A stretch of DNA of 64,000 bases from Tsukamurella ocularis (lineage in GTDB: Bacteria > Actinomycetota > Actinomycetes > Mycobacteriales > Mycobacteriaceae). Positions 1 through 7,741 of the stretch are shown here, piece after piece. A model generated the notes under the pieces. The model did not search any database and was not told the origin of the DNA. It worked only from the letters and a program-made list of their open reading frames with translations. The stretch is taken from NCBI RefSeq assembly GCF_024807615.1, contig NZ_JANUCJ010000002.1, forward strand, positions 496,001-560,000. The letters run 5' to 3'. Position 1 is the stretch's first letter. The number at the start of each line of letters is the position of its first letter. The position numbers were made by a program, and so were the translations under genes.

Positions 1-654
1 GAGCTCAAGCGGCTGCACGCGCCGAACATCGTCACCGCCTTCGCCCGGATCGACGGCCGCCCGGTGGGCGTGGTCGCGAACCAGCCGCGCTTCCATGCGG
101 GCGCGCTCGATGCCAACGCCTGCGAGAAGGCGGCGCACTTCATCGCGGTGTGCGACACCTTCGGGCTGCCGCTGCTGATCCTCATCGACCTCCCCGGCTT
201 CCTCGTCGGCGCGGGCGCCGAGGAGACGAACCTAGTGCGGCGCAGCGCACGGCTCGGCTACGAACTGGCCGCGGCGACGGTGCCGCGCTTCGTGATCGTG
301 ACCCGCAAGGCCTACGGCGCCGCGTACATCGCGATGGGCGGCGGCCGCAGCATCGAAGCCGATCTCTCGCTCGCCTGGCCGACCGCGGAGATCTGCGCGA
401 TCCCCATCGAGAGCGCCGTCGACCTCGCCTTCCGCTCGCAGTACGAGGCCGCGCCCGACCCGGCGAAGGCGCGCGGCGACCTCATCACCCTGTTCCAGGC
501 GAACGTCGACCCGCTGCTCGCGGCCGACGGCTTCGGCATCGACGACGTGGTGCTCCCGTCCGCGACGCGGTCGATGCTCGCGGAGGCGCTGGGGCGGGTG
601 CGCCGCCGACCGCCGCGGGTGCCGCAGAAGCGGCGGTCGATCTCCCCCATCTAG
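1..654 (+). CDS. Acyl-CoA carboxylase carboxyltransferase (beta) subunit, C-terminal part
   Basis: The frame is open from base 1, so the gene begins upstream of the window; 217 codons plus a stop are present. The piece has the look of the C-terminal carboxyltransferase half of acetyl-/propionyl-CoA carboxylase beta subunits: a PVGVVANQP stretch, then DLPGFLVG, a KAYGAAYIAMGG oxyanion-hole motif and a WPTAEI segment. Such subunits transfer carboxyl from biotin to an acyl-CoA in the cytoplasm, with a separate biotinylated alpha chain. The substrate cannot be told from this fragment. The basic tail after about residue 195 is not part of the conserved fold. It is convergent with the next gene, 7 bp away. 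Confidence 0.85.
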   Translation, partial: ELKRLHAPNIVTAFARIDGRPVGVVANQPRFHAGALDANACEKAAHFIAVCDTFGLPLLILIDLPGFLVGAGAEETNLVRRSARLGYELAAATVPRFVIVTRKAYGAAYIAMGGGRSIEADLSLAWPTAEICAIPIESAVDLAFRSQYEAAPDPAKARGDLITLFQANVDPLLAADGFGIDDVVLPSATRSMLAEALGRVRRRPPRVPQKRRSISPI

Positions 655-661
655 CGATCGA

Positions 662-1180
662 CTAGGCCCCACGGTGCCGGCGCACCGCGTCGGTGTTGGC
701 GCAGCGCGGCGAGCAGTACGACTGCCGACCGCCACGGCTGGTGTCGGCGAACACCTTCGGGCAGCCCGCGCGGGCGCAGGCGCCCAGCCGCGCCCCCTCC
801 GCCTCGGCGGTGAAGACGGCGAGCCCGCCCGCGGTGACCGCCTTGACGCGGCTCAGCAGGGACTCGGTCTCCGGGGTGAAGTGCAGGTGCGGCCGCCAGT
901 CGTCGTGGGCGGTGAGGTAGATCCCGGCGGTCCCGTCGTCCAGGAGCCGGTTCACCGCGGTGCAGCGGTCGTCGACGGTCGCGGTCAGGAAGGGCGCCCG
1001 CAGCAGTTCGGCCCAGTCGTGGAGGCCGCGCACCGCGCCGTCGTCCAGGTCGATCCGGCGGATCTCGTGGTCGCGCAGCACGGCGGCGACGGCGTCCTGG
1101 GTCCACTCGCCGTCGGCCCGGAGATTCACCAGGTCGACGGCGAGCCGGACTCCGGTCATGTTGTCGTGGTCGAACTGCAC
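662..1180 (-). CDS. CGNR zinc-finger protein (ABATE / stress-response regulator family)
   Basis: A 172-residue protein with an N-terminal ABATE-like domain (AVDLVNLRADGEW near residue 14) and a C-terminal CGNR-type zinc finger with four cysteines in the arrangement C-x4-C ... YCSPRC, near residues 137-162. The finger ends in a basic NTDAVRRHR stretch. The usual CGNR tetrad reads CANT here, which is within family variation. Proteins of this family are thought to be nucleic-acid-binding regulators, but no target is known. The start is a GTG at 1180 with a short purine run before it; it is not firmly fixed. Confidence 0.75.
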   Translation of the reverse strand: MQFDHDNMTGVRLAVDLVNLRADGEWTQDAVAAVLRDHEIRRIDLDDGAVRGLHDWAELLRAPFLTATVDDRCTAVNRLLDDGTAGIYLTAHDDWRPHLHFTPETESLLSRVKAVTAGGLAVFTAEAEGARLGACARAGCPKVFADTSRGGRQSYCSPRCANTDAVRRHRGA

Positions 1181-1187
1181 CCCTCGA

Positions 1188-1361
1188 TCATCCCGCCCGG
1201 GCGGTGATCTCGGGCTGCGACACAGACACCTCGGCGGTCCGGCCGACCAGTTTGATCCGCCACGCGCCGCAGGCGCAGCGCTGGTACATCACGACCCCCT
1301 CGCTGGTCGGGTGGTGGGATTCGGTCTCCCAAGCGTGGATCTGCGTCTCGTTCTCGTTCAT
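1188..1361 (-). CDS. Small conserved hypothetical protein with CxC motif
   Basis: A 57-residue product if translation starts at the ATG at 1361; an upstream in-frame start at 1397 would add 12 poorly conserved-looking residues. The sequence has a YQRCACGAW motif near its middle, like half of a zinc ribbon, and otherwise no recognisable domain. It lies 7 bp upstream of the CGNR gene on the same strand, so the two may be co-transcribed, and it is divergent from the copper operon. I do not recognise a function. Confidence 0.5.
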   Translation of the reverse strand: MNENETQIHAWETESHHPTSEGVVMYQRCACGAWRIKLVGRTAEVSVSQPEITARAG

Positions 1362-1435
1362 GTCGTCAGCGTGCGACCGGCTCATTCGACGTTTCAACCA
1401 TTACATCGCCGGCGCCCGCACCACCACGCCGCTCG

Positions 1436-1454
1436 TACCCTAGGGGGGTATAGT
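1436..1454 (+). promoter_or_regulatory. Copper-operon promoter with CsoR-type operator
   Basis: The 15-bp segment TACCCTAGGGGGGTA (1436-1450) is the GC-tract pseudo-palindrome, flanked by TA steps, typical of CsoR operators. It overlaps by two bases a good -10 hexamer, TATAGT (1449-1454). Bound apo-CsoR would cover the promoter and Cu(I) would release it. The csoR gene is the last gene of this same cluster, consistent with autoregulation. Confidence 0.7.
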
Positions 1455-1486
1455 AGGGTGTACCGATGCGAAAGGCGGGCGAGACG

Positions 1487-1645
1487 ATGAATCCCCTGGT
1501 GACGATAGGTGCGTTCGCGGCCGGCCTGGCCGTCGTCTTCGGCGCCGCGTTCGCCGTGGGAGCCGCCGTCGGACCGCCGGCCGAGGGGCCCGGGCCGCAC
1601 GCCGGCGCACCGTCGACGGCGGAGGGGGGCCACGGTGGCCACTGA
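1487..1645 (+). CDS. Small membrane peptide of the copper operon
   Basis: A 52-residue ORF not covered by the longer-ORF calls. It starts at ATG 1487, preceded by AAAGGCGGG; ATG 1466 is an in-frame alternative giving 59 residues, but lies too close to the -10 box. It has one hydrophobic Ala/Gly/Val-rich segment (about residues 6-30) followed by a Pro/Gly-rich tail ending in GGHGGH. Its stop overlaps the GTG start of copA by 11 bp, so the two are translationally coupled. From memory, related peptides stand before copA in other Mycobacteriales. The His tail suggests metal contact, which is inference. Confidence 0.65.
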   Translation: MNPLVTIGAFAAGLAVVFGAAFAVGAAVGPPAEGPGPHAGAPSTAEGGHGGH

Positions 1646-3884
1646 GGCCCGACCGTCCGAGACCGCGGTCGACCTCGCGATCGACGGCATGACCTGCGCG
1701 TCGTGCGCGAACCGCATCGAACGCAAGCTGAACAAGCTCGTCGGGGTCACCGCCACGGTCAACTTCGCCACGGAGAAGGCGCACGTCATCGCCCCGGCGG
1801 GCACCGATGCCGCCGTCCTCATCGACACCGTCGAGCAGGCGGGGTACGCCGCGCACGTGCCCGCTCCCCCGGGCGGCGACGCGGAGGACGAACCCGCCGG
1901 GCGTACCCATGAGCCCGCCGACGCGCTGCGCCGGCGCCTGCTGATCAGCGTCGCGCTCACCGTACCGGTGATCGCCATGGCGATGATCCCGGCGCTGCAG
2001 TTCGACTATTGGCAGTGGCTCTCGCTGACACTGGCCTCGCCGGTGGTCATGTGGAGCGCACGCCCCTTCCACCGGGCCGCATGGGCCAACCTCAAGCACG
2101 GCACCGCCACGATGGACACGCTCGTGTCGATCGGCGTCCTGGCCGCGTTCGGCTGGTCGGTCTACGCGCTGTTCTGGGGCGCCGCCGGCGTCACCGGCAT
2201 GACGCACCCGTTCACGTTCACCGTCGAGCGGATGGACGGCACCGCGAACATCTACCTGGAGGCGGCCGCGGGCGTCACCACGTTCATCCTGGCGGGGCGG
2301 TACTTCGAGGCGAAGAGCAAGCGGCAGGCCGGCGCGGCGCTCCGCGTCCTACTGGAGCTCGGCGCCAAGGACGTGACGGTGCTCCGAGACGGCATCGAGA
2401 CGCTCCTCCCCATCGGTGGGCTCGCCGTGGGCGACGAATTCGTCGTGCGGCCGGGCGAGAAGGTCGCGACCGACGGGATCGTCGTCGCCGGCCGGTCCGC
2501 CGTCGACGCCTCGATGCTCACCGGCGAGGCGGTGCCCGTCGAGGTACGCGCCGGCGATCCGGTGACGGGCGCGACGGTCAACGCCGGTGGCCGGCTCGTA
2601 GTGCGCGCCACCCGCGTCGGCGCCGACACCCAGCTCGCCCAGATGAGCCGCCTCGTCGAGGACGCTCAGGCCGGGAAGGCCAAGGCACAGCGCCTCGCCG
2701 ACCGGATCTCCGGTGTCTTCGTGCCGATCGTGATCGCGATCTCGGTCGGCGCCCTGGGCTTCTGGCTCGGCACCGGGCAGCCCGCGTCGATGGCGCTCAC
2801 AGCCGCCGTCTCCGTCCTCATCATCGCGTGTCCTTGCGCCCTCGGCCTGGCCACCCCGACGGCCCTACTCGTCGGCACGGGCCGCGGCGCCCAGCTCGGC
2901 ATCCTCATCAAGGGCCCCGAGGCGCTGGAGCAGACCCGCGCCGTCGACACCGTCGTGCTCGACAAGACCGGCACCGTGACGACCGGCGTGATGACACTGC
3001 AGGCCGTGCACGCCGCTCCTGGCGAGACCGCCGACGACGTGCTGAACGTCGCCGCCGCGCTCGAGGCGGCGTCCGAACACCCGATCGCCCGCGCCGTCGT
3101 CCGAGCCGCCCCCACTCCACTCGCCGCCGTGGACGACTTCTCCGCCGTGCCCGGGCTCGGGGTGCGCGGAGTCGTGGGCGGACGCGCCGTCGTCGGCGGG
3201 CGCCCGAGCCTGCTCGACGAGGCGGCGATGCCCCTGCCCGACAATCTGCGTGCCGCGTTCGACGAGGCCCAGCACCGGGGACAGACCCCGATCGCAGTCG
3301 GCTGGGACGGCGCCGCTCGCGGCGTGCTCGTGGTCTCCGACGAGGTCAAACCCACGTCCCGAGAGGCGATTGCACGGCTCCGCGGCCTGGGACTGCGCCC
3401 GATCATGCTCACGGGCGACAACGAACCCGCGGCGCGGTTCGTCGCGGCGCAGGTCGGCATCGACGAGGTGATCGCGGACGTGCTGCCGGCTCAGAAGGTG
3501 GACGCAGTGCGCCGACTCCAGGCGCAGAACCGGGCCGTGGCGATGGTCGGCGACGGGGTCAACGACGCCGCGGCCCTCGCGACCGCCGACCTGGGCATCG
3601 CCATGGGCACGGGCACCGACGCCGCGATCGAGGCGGCCGACCTCACCCTGGTCGGCGGCGACCTGAGCACCGTCGTCGACGCGATCCGGCTCTCGCGCCG
3701 CACGCTGAGCACGATCAAGGCCAACCTGTTCTGGGCCTTCGCCTACAACGTGGCGGCGCTCCCCCTGGCTGCGGCCGGGCTGCTCAACCCCATGCTCGCC
3801 GGCGCCGCGATGGCGCTGTCCTCCGTCTTCGTGGTCAGCAACAGCCTGCGGCTGCGGAGTTTCCGGCCCCAGAAGGGATACTGA
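1635..3884 (+). CDS. copA: Copper-exporting P1B-type ATPase CopA
   Basis: A 749-residue P-type ATPase that exports Cu(I) across the cytoplasmic membrane. Visible in order: an N-terminal heavy-metal-associated domain with MTCASC (Cys21, Cys24); paired membrane helices; the actuator TGE ([11 protein letters not shown]); the CPC transport motif (residues 399-401) in the sixth helix; the phosphorylation site DKTGT (Asp443); the SEHP nucleotide-binding motif; the hinge GDGVND (about 639-644); and a final helix with [14 protein letters not shown], characteristic of Cu(I) pumps. The GTG at 1635 is chosen because GGAGGGG lies 7 nt upstream and the HMA domain follows at the normal distance; the longer upstream frame is low-quality sequence overlapping the small peptide gene. 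csoR follows after 5 bp. Confidence 0.95.
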   Translation: MATEARPSETAVDLAIDGMTCASCANRIERKLNKLVGVTATVNFATEKAHVIAPAGTDAAVLIDTVEQAGYAAHVPAPPGGDAEDEPAGRTHEPADALRRRLLISVALTVPVIAMAMIPALQFDYWQWLSLTLASPVVMWSARPFHRAAWANLKHGTATMDTLVSIGVLAAFGWSVYALFWGAAGVTGMTHPFTFTVERMDGTANIYLEAAAGVTTFILAGRYFEAKSKRQAGAALRVLLELGAKDVTVLRDGIETLLPIGGLAVGDEFVVRPGEKVATDGIVVAGRSAVDASMLTGEAVPVEVRAGDPVTGATVNAGGRLVVRATRVGADTQLAQMSRLVEDAQAGKAKAQRLADRISGVFVPIVIAISVGALGFWLGTGQPASMALTAAVSVLIIACPCALGLATPTALLVGTGRGAQLGILIKGPEALEQTRAVDTVVLDKTGTVTTGVMTLQAVHAAPGETADDVLNVAAALEAASEHPIARAVVRAAPTPLAAVDDFSAVPGLGVRGVVGGRAVVGGRPSLLDEAAMPLPDNLRAAFDEAQHRGQTPIAVGWDGAARGVLVVSDEVKPTSREAIARLRGLGLRPIMLTGDNEPAARFVAAQVGIDEVIADVLPAQKVDAVRRLQAQNRAVAMVGDGVNDAAALATADLGIAMGTGTDAAIEAADLTLVGGDLSTVVDAIRLSRRTLSTIKANLFWAFAYNVAALPLAAAGLLNPMLAGAAMALSSVFVVSNSLRLRSFRPQKGY

Positions 3885-3889
3885 TCCCC

Positions 3890-4195
3890 ATGACCACCGA
3901 CGCCGGCCACGCGCACCACGGCTACATGTCCGACAAGGACGAGTACCTCAAGCGGCTGCGCCGCATCGAGGGGCAGGCCCGGGGCCTGCAGCGGATGGTC
4001 GAGGAGGAGAAGTACTGCATCGACATCCTCACGCAGGTCTCCGCCATGACCAAGGCGCTCCAGGCCGTCGGGCTCGGTCTCCTGGAGGACCACATGAGCC
4101 ACTGCGTCGTCGACGCGGCACGTTCGGGCGACGAGGCGGAGACCGCTGCCAAGCTCAAAGAGGCCACGGACGCGATCGCTCGGTTCACGCGCTGA
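3890..4195 (+). CDS. csoR: Copper-sensing transcriptional repressor CsoR
   Basis: A 101-residue all-helical repressor of the CsoR/RcnR family. The Cu(I) ligand set is complete: Cys43 (KYCIDIL), His68 and Cys72 (HMSHC), the His-x3-Cys spacing of true CsoR. The basic RLRRIEGQARG stretch (22-32) is the DNA-contact signature. The N-terminus carries an extra GHAHHG cluster that is not part of the canonical site. It follows copA by 5 bp, so repressor and pump are made from one mRNA and the operator at 1436-1450 would regulate both. Confidence 0.93.
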   Translation: MTTDAGHAHHGYMSDKDEYLKRLRRIEGQARGLQRMVEEEKYCIDILTQVSAMTKALQAVGLGLLEDHMSHCVVDAARSGDEAETAAKLKEATDAIARFTR

Positions 4196-4273
4196 ACCAC
4201 TCGTGCACTTGCGGAGTCCTGGTTCCGCCCGTCGGAATGCGCAAACCTTCTTCCCCGAAGCAAAGCGTTCCCG

Positions 4274-4311
4274 TACAGTGACTGTTGTCAGCGAAGTGAG
4301 ACGCGTCTCAC
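4274..4311 (+). promoter_or_regulatory. Possible -10 box and 16-bp perfect palindrome
   Basis: In the 186-bp gap between the convergent csoR and zapE genes there is a TACAGT hexamer (4274-4279) and, 16 nt on, the perfect palindrome GTGAGACGCGTCTCAC (4296-4311). The palindrome resembles an operator for a dimeric repressor. No gene starts downstream before the terminator at 4333, so it could control a short RNA or be fortuitous. Confidence 0.35.
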
Positions 4312-4332
4312 ACTCCGGCACCCTCACCCATG

Positions 4333-4366
4333 CACCCGCCCGGTCCCACACATCACCGGGCGGGTG
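4333..4366. terminator. Bidirectional terminator csoR / zapE
   Basis: A perfect 12-bp stem (4333-4344 with 4355-4366, CACCCGCCCGGT / ACCGGGCGGGTG) with a 10-nt loop, between two convergent genes. A T-rich stretch (TTGGTGTGTT) follows on the plus strand. Confidence 0.8.
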
Positions 4367-4381
4367 TTGGTGTGTTCCGGG

Positions 4382-5407
4382 CTAACGCGCGTCCGCGGAG
4401 GCGAAGCGCGACAGCGCGAGCAGGCGCGACGTCGCGCGCAGGTACTTCTTACGGTAACCGCCGGCGAGCATCTCCGGGGTGAAGATCTCGTCGAGCTTCG
4501 CGCCCGAGACGAGCACCGGGATCCCGGCGTCGTAGAGCCGATCCGCGAGCACGACGATCCGCAGCGCGACGGTCTGATTGTCGGCCGGGTGCACCCCACG
4601 GATGCAGACCTTGGAGATCCCCTCGACCAGCTGCTTGTACCGCGACGGGTGCAGCTTCGACAGGTGCTCCGACAGCGCGTCGAAGTCGTCGAGGGTGGCC
4701 GTGGGATCGGCCTCGGCGACCGCGACGAGCTCGTCGTCGGTGAGCGGGTCCGGCGCGGGCGGTAGGTCGCGGTGCCGGTAGTCGGGACCGTCGACGCGCA
4801 CCGACTGGAAGACCGAGCTGAGCTTGTTGATCTCGCGGAGGAAGTCCTGCGCGGCGAACCGGCCCTCGCCCAGCTGCCCGGGCAGGGTGTTCGAGGTCGC
4901 CACGATCGACACACCACGAGCCGACAGCTCGGTGAGCAGCCGCGACATCACCATCGTGTCGCCCGGATCGTCAAGCTCGAACTCGTCGATGCAGATGACG
5001 CTGTGGTTCGCGAGGTACTCGACGCACTGGTTGAAGCCGAGCGCACCCACGAGGTGGGTGTACTCGACGAAGGTGCCGAAGGACTTCGGCGACGGGACGC
5101 TGTGAAAGATCGACGCCAGGAGGTGGGTCTTGCCGACGCCGAAGCCGCCGTCGAGGTAGAGGCCCACGCCGTGCGGCGGGGTGCTCCTACGCCCGAACAG
5201 GCTCTTCTTGTTCCGCTGCTTGGAGAGCTTGACCACGTCCGCGACGAAGGCCCGGCCCGTCTGGACCGCGGCGGCCTGAGTGGGCTGGTTCGGGTCCGGG
5301 ATGTAGCTGTCGAAGCTGACCTCGCTGAACATCTCCGGCGGAACGAGCTGCTCCACCATCTGCTCCGGCGTCACCGTCGGGTTGCGATCCACGAGATGCA
5401 GCGTCAT
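4382..5407 (-). CDS. zapE: AFG1/ZapE-family cell-division ATPase
   Basis: A 341-residue AAA-type P-loop ATPase. Walker A is GGFGVGKTHLL (about residues 88-98), Walker B is VICIDEFELDD (about 138-148), and a sensor-type ATSNT follows near 170. ZapE/AFG1 proteins act in the cytoplasm; in E. coli ZapE works at the Z-ring, and mitochondrial AFG1 has a quality-control role. Its M. tuberculosis counterpart is Rv2670c, which also stands divergent to a RibD-like gene. A TATGAT -10 element lies 8 nt before the ATG. Confidence 0.88.
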   Translation of the reverse strand: MTLHLVDRNPTVTPEQMVEQLVPPEMFSEVSFDSYIPDPNQPTQAAAVQTGRAFVADVVKLSKQRNKKSLFGRRSTPPHGVGLYLDGGFGVGKTHLLASIFHSVPSPKSFGTFVEYTHLVGALGFNQCVEYLANHSVICIDEFELDDPGDTMVMSRLLTELSARGVSIVATSNTLPGQLGEGRFAAQDFLREINKLSSVFQSVRVDGPDYRHRDLPPAPDPLTDDELVAVAEADPTATLDDFDALSEHLSKLHPSRYKQLVEGISKVCIRGVHPADNQTVALRIVVLADRLYDAGIPVLVSGAKLDEIFTPEMLAGGYRKKYLRATSRLLALSRFASADAR

Positions 5408-5415
5408 GAGTCGTG

Positions 5416-5421
5416 ATCATA
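5416..5421 (-). promoter_or_regulatory. -10 element of zapE
   Basis: TATGAT on the minus strand, 8 nt upstream of the ATG at 5407. No Shine-Dalgarno sequence is visible, so a leaderless or nearly leaderless transcript is likely. Confidence 0.5.
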
Positions 5422-5454
5422 TCCGCTGGTCGTCGCGGTCGAAAAATCCCGCGC

Positions 5455-5460
5455 TACGGT
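5455..5460 (+). promoter_or_regulatory. -10 element, leaderless RibD-type gene
   Basis: TACGGT ends 6 nt before the GTG at 5467, so the transcript probably begins at the start codon. Confidence 0.5.
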
Positions 5461-5466
5461 CGTGAC

Positions 5467-6078
5467 GTGATCGACTCACTGCCCGCGGACGACACCGCCC
5501 TCGCCCTGGCCTATACACACCCGCTCGCGGAGGGCCGACCGTACGTGCGCGCCACCATGATCAGCTCGCTCGACGGATCGTCGACTGCGGCGGGCCGGTC
5601 GGGCGGCCTCGGCGGGGACGGCGACCGTCGGGTGTTCGGGGCCCTCCGCGCCGCCGCCGACGTAGTCCTCGTCGGAGCGGCGACGGTGCGCGACGAGGAC
5701 TACGGCAGGCCCGCGCACCCCGCCCTGGCGATCGTGACGCGCGGGACCATCGCGCGCACCGACCGCCTGTACCCGGAGGACGGCGCGGAACCGATCGTCT
5801 ACTCGGGGAAGGGTGGATCTGTCGACCTGCGCTCGGTGCTCGACGATCTGTACGCCCGCGGTCACCGTCGGATCCTCGCGGAGGGCGGCCCGGGCGTCCT
5901 CGGCGCGCTCCTCGCCGCGGGCCTCGTCGACGAGCTGTGCCTGACCATCGCGCCCGTGCTCGTCGGCGGCGAGGGCAAACGGATCGTCACCGGCCCCGAA
6001 CTTCCGCTGGACCACTGGCGGCGGCACTCGGTCCTCGGCGACGACGAGGGCTACCTCTACACACGCTGGGCGCGCTGA
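5467..6078 (+). CDS. RibD C-terminal-domain pyrimidine reductase family protein
   Basis: A 203-residue dihydrofolate-reductase-fold protein of the RibD C-terminal family. Seen: RATMISSLDGSS (about residues 23-34), the reductase substrate strand; VLVGAATVRDEDYG; and the NADPH-binding AEGGPGVLGALLAAGLVDEL near 140-160. It lacks the deaminase half of RibD, so it is not a complete riboflavin enzyme. The M. tuberculosis homologue Rv2671 is reported to act as an alternative dihydrofolate reductase; which activity this one has cannot be read off. The start is GTG 5467, set by the TACGGT -10 six bases upstream and the position of the first conserved strand. Confidence 0.8.
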   Translation: MIDSLPADDTALALAYTHPLAEGRPYVRATMISSLDGSSTAAGRSGGLGGDGDRRVFGALRAAADVVLVGAATVRDEDYGRPAHPALAIVTRGTIARTDRLYPEDGAEPIVYSGKGGSVDLRSVLDDLYARGHRRILAEGGPGVLGALLAAGLVDELCLTIAPVLVGGEGKRIVTGPELPLDHWRRHSVLGDDEGYLYTRWAR

Positions 6079-6101
6079 CGCCCCGGCCTCCGTGATCTGG
6101 C

Positions 6102-6107
6102 TACTGT
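6102..6107 (+). promoter_or_regulatory. -10 element deciding the start of the next gene
   Basis: TACTGT ends 7 nt before ATG 6115. It overlaps the alternative GTG at 6106, which could then not be transcribed, so ATG 6115 is favoured. Confidence 0.5.
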
Positions 6108-6114
6108 GAAGGGC

Positions 6115-7668
6115 ATGCCCCACGCGCGTACCCGAGCCCTCGCCGCCGCCGGGATCGCCGTCGGCGCGATCGTCGCCGCGTCAGCCTGCGCGCCGGTCCC
6201 GGCCCCGACCCCCGACTACATCACGGACTTCGGGAAGGGCGGCGGTGCACCGTCGACCTCGGCAAACAACACGCCCCAGGGTCCGGAATGGAAGGCCTCG
6301 GCGAAGGATCCGCTCGCCTGGCAGGACTGCACGAGCCGGATCGCCACGCGGTACGGCACCCCGCCCGCTGCGAACGCCACCCTGCAGTGCGCGACGCTCA
6401 CCGTCGGCGTGGGGACCGCGGAGGCGCCCCTCAAGCTCTCGGTCACGCGCGCGAGCGTGCCCGGCACCCCGGACAGCGCGGCCCCGCTCGTGCTGGTGGG
6501 CGGGACGGAGTTCACCGGCCAGCGCGCCTTGGCGACCCTCGCCTCCGCTGACAGCCCCGTGCTGGCGAACCGGCCCGTGGTCGCGGTCGAACGCCGCGGC
6601 ATCGGGACGTCGGGGGCGCTCACGTGCCGCACCGCCGGCGATCAGGCCGTGCTCCGCACCGGCGGCTCCGCCGGCCAGAGCCTCGAGGCACGGGTGGCGG
6701 ACATCGGCGAGTCCGCGCAGAAGGCGGCGACGACGTGCGGCGATGCGTACGCCGACACGATCTCCGACTTCACCGCGCCCGCCGCGTCCGACGACCTCGA
6801 GAAGCTGCGCGCCGCGTGGAACGTCCCGACGCTCGGGCTGCTCGCTGTAGGCGACGGCTCCACTACGGCCCTCGCCTACGCGGCCGAGCACCCGAAGCAG
6901 GTCGCACGCCTGATCCTCGACTCCCCCGTGCGGTACGGCGGCACCGAGCTGCAGCGCGCAGAGGACGCCGCACGCGGTACGTCTGCCACCGTCGACGCCT
7001 TCGCAGCGCAGTGCGGACCGACATGCGTCCTCGGCACGGATCCCGCCGGCGCCGTGCGCGGGATCATCGACGACGCTTCCGCGGGGCGGTTGGGCTCGTT
7101 CACGGATTCCGACGTCCGACGGGCCGTGGTGGTCACCCTCGGCATCGGCCCCGGCGACCGGGACGCGCGCATCACCCGCCTCGCGACGGCGCTGCAGGGC
7201 GCCCGGTCCGGCGACGCTGCGCCACTGCGCGACCTGCTCCGCACGGCCGACGAGGCCCTCGGCACCGACGGCCAGTTCGTCGGGCGGTGCTCGGACGCCG
7301 TCACCAAGGCCTCCCCCGACCAGATCATCGCCTCCGCACGGAAGTGGGGCCCGGAGCTCCGGCTCGGCGCCGCCACCGCGCTCGACCTCGGTACCTGCGC
7401 GGCCTGGCCGACGATGACCGCCCCGCCGAAGCTCACCGACCTCGGGGTGAAGGCGGTCGTCGCCACCTCCGCCGCCGATCCGCTCACCGCCCGCACCGCG
7501 CTCGACACCCTCACGGGGCAGCTCACCGTCGTCGGCGCGCAGCCCTCGGCCGTCACCTGGGCCGGGATGGGCGACGGGGCCGTGATCCGGTCGTCGTGCG
7601 TGCAGAAGTCGCTGATCGGGTACCTGGACCGGCTCGACGCCCCGTCGACGCGCACCTGTCCCGCGTGA
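6115..7668 (+). CDS. Exported alpha/beta-hydrolase-fold lipoprotein (Rv2672 type), probably without catalytic serine
   Basis: A 517-residue protein with a signal peptide ending in VAASACAPVP, a lipobox-like site with the Cys near residue 25. This predicts anchoring to the outer face of the membrane. The rest resembles tripeptidyl-peptidase-like alpha/beta hydrolases: an oxyanion region (LVLVGGTEF), VVAVERRGIGTSG, a nucleophile-elbow region and a TAP-like C-terminal part. The elbow reads LLAVGDGSTTALAYA, so glycine stands where G-x-S-x-G would place the serine. Cys residues in the mature part suggest disulfides. The neighbourhood matches M. tuberculosis Rv2672, between the ribD-type gene and aftC. 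Function uncertain. Confidence 0.7.
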   Translation: MPHARTRALAAAGIAVGAIVAASACAPVPAPTPDYITDFGKGGGAPSTSANNTPQGPEWKASAKDPLAWQDCTSRIATRYGTPPAANATLQCATLTVGVGTAEAPLKLSVTRASVPGTPDSAAPLVLVGGTEFTGQRALATLASADSPVLANRPVVAVERRGIGTSGALTCRTAGDQAVLRTGGSAGQSLEARVADIGESAQKAATTCGDAYADTISDFTAPAASDDLEKLRAAWNVPTLGLLAVGDGSTTALAYAAEHPKQVARLILDSPVRYGGTELQRAEDAARGTSATVDAFAAQCGPTCVLGTDPAGAVRGIIDDASAGRLGSFTDSDVRRAVVVTLGIGPGDRDARITRLATALQGARSGDAAPLRDLLRTADEALGTDGQFVGRCSDAVTKASPDQIIASARKWGPELRLGAATALDLGTCAAWPTMTAPPKLTDLGVKAVVATSAADPLTARTALDTLTGQLTVVGAQPSAVTWAGMGDGAVIRSSCVQKSLIGYLDRLDAPSTRTCPA

Positions 7669-7729
7669 TCGGCACAGGTCCGCACTTCGTGACGCGGGCG
7701 GGCCTCCCGGCCGCCGCGGCGGCGTTGGG

Positions 7730-7735
7730 TACGGT
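7730..7735 (+). promoter_or_regulatory. -10 element of aftC (leaderless type)
   Basis: TACGGT ends 6 nt before GTG 7742. There is no Shine-Dalgarno sequence. Confidence 0.5.
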
Positions 7736-7741
7736 TTAGCG

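Noticed and set aside
4203-4385. A 60-codon plus-strand ORF between csoR and zapE
   Set aside because: It runs through the terminator hairpin and has no ribosome site or recognisable sequence.
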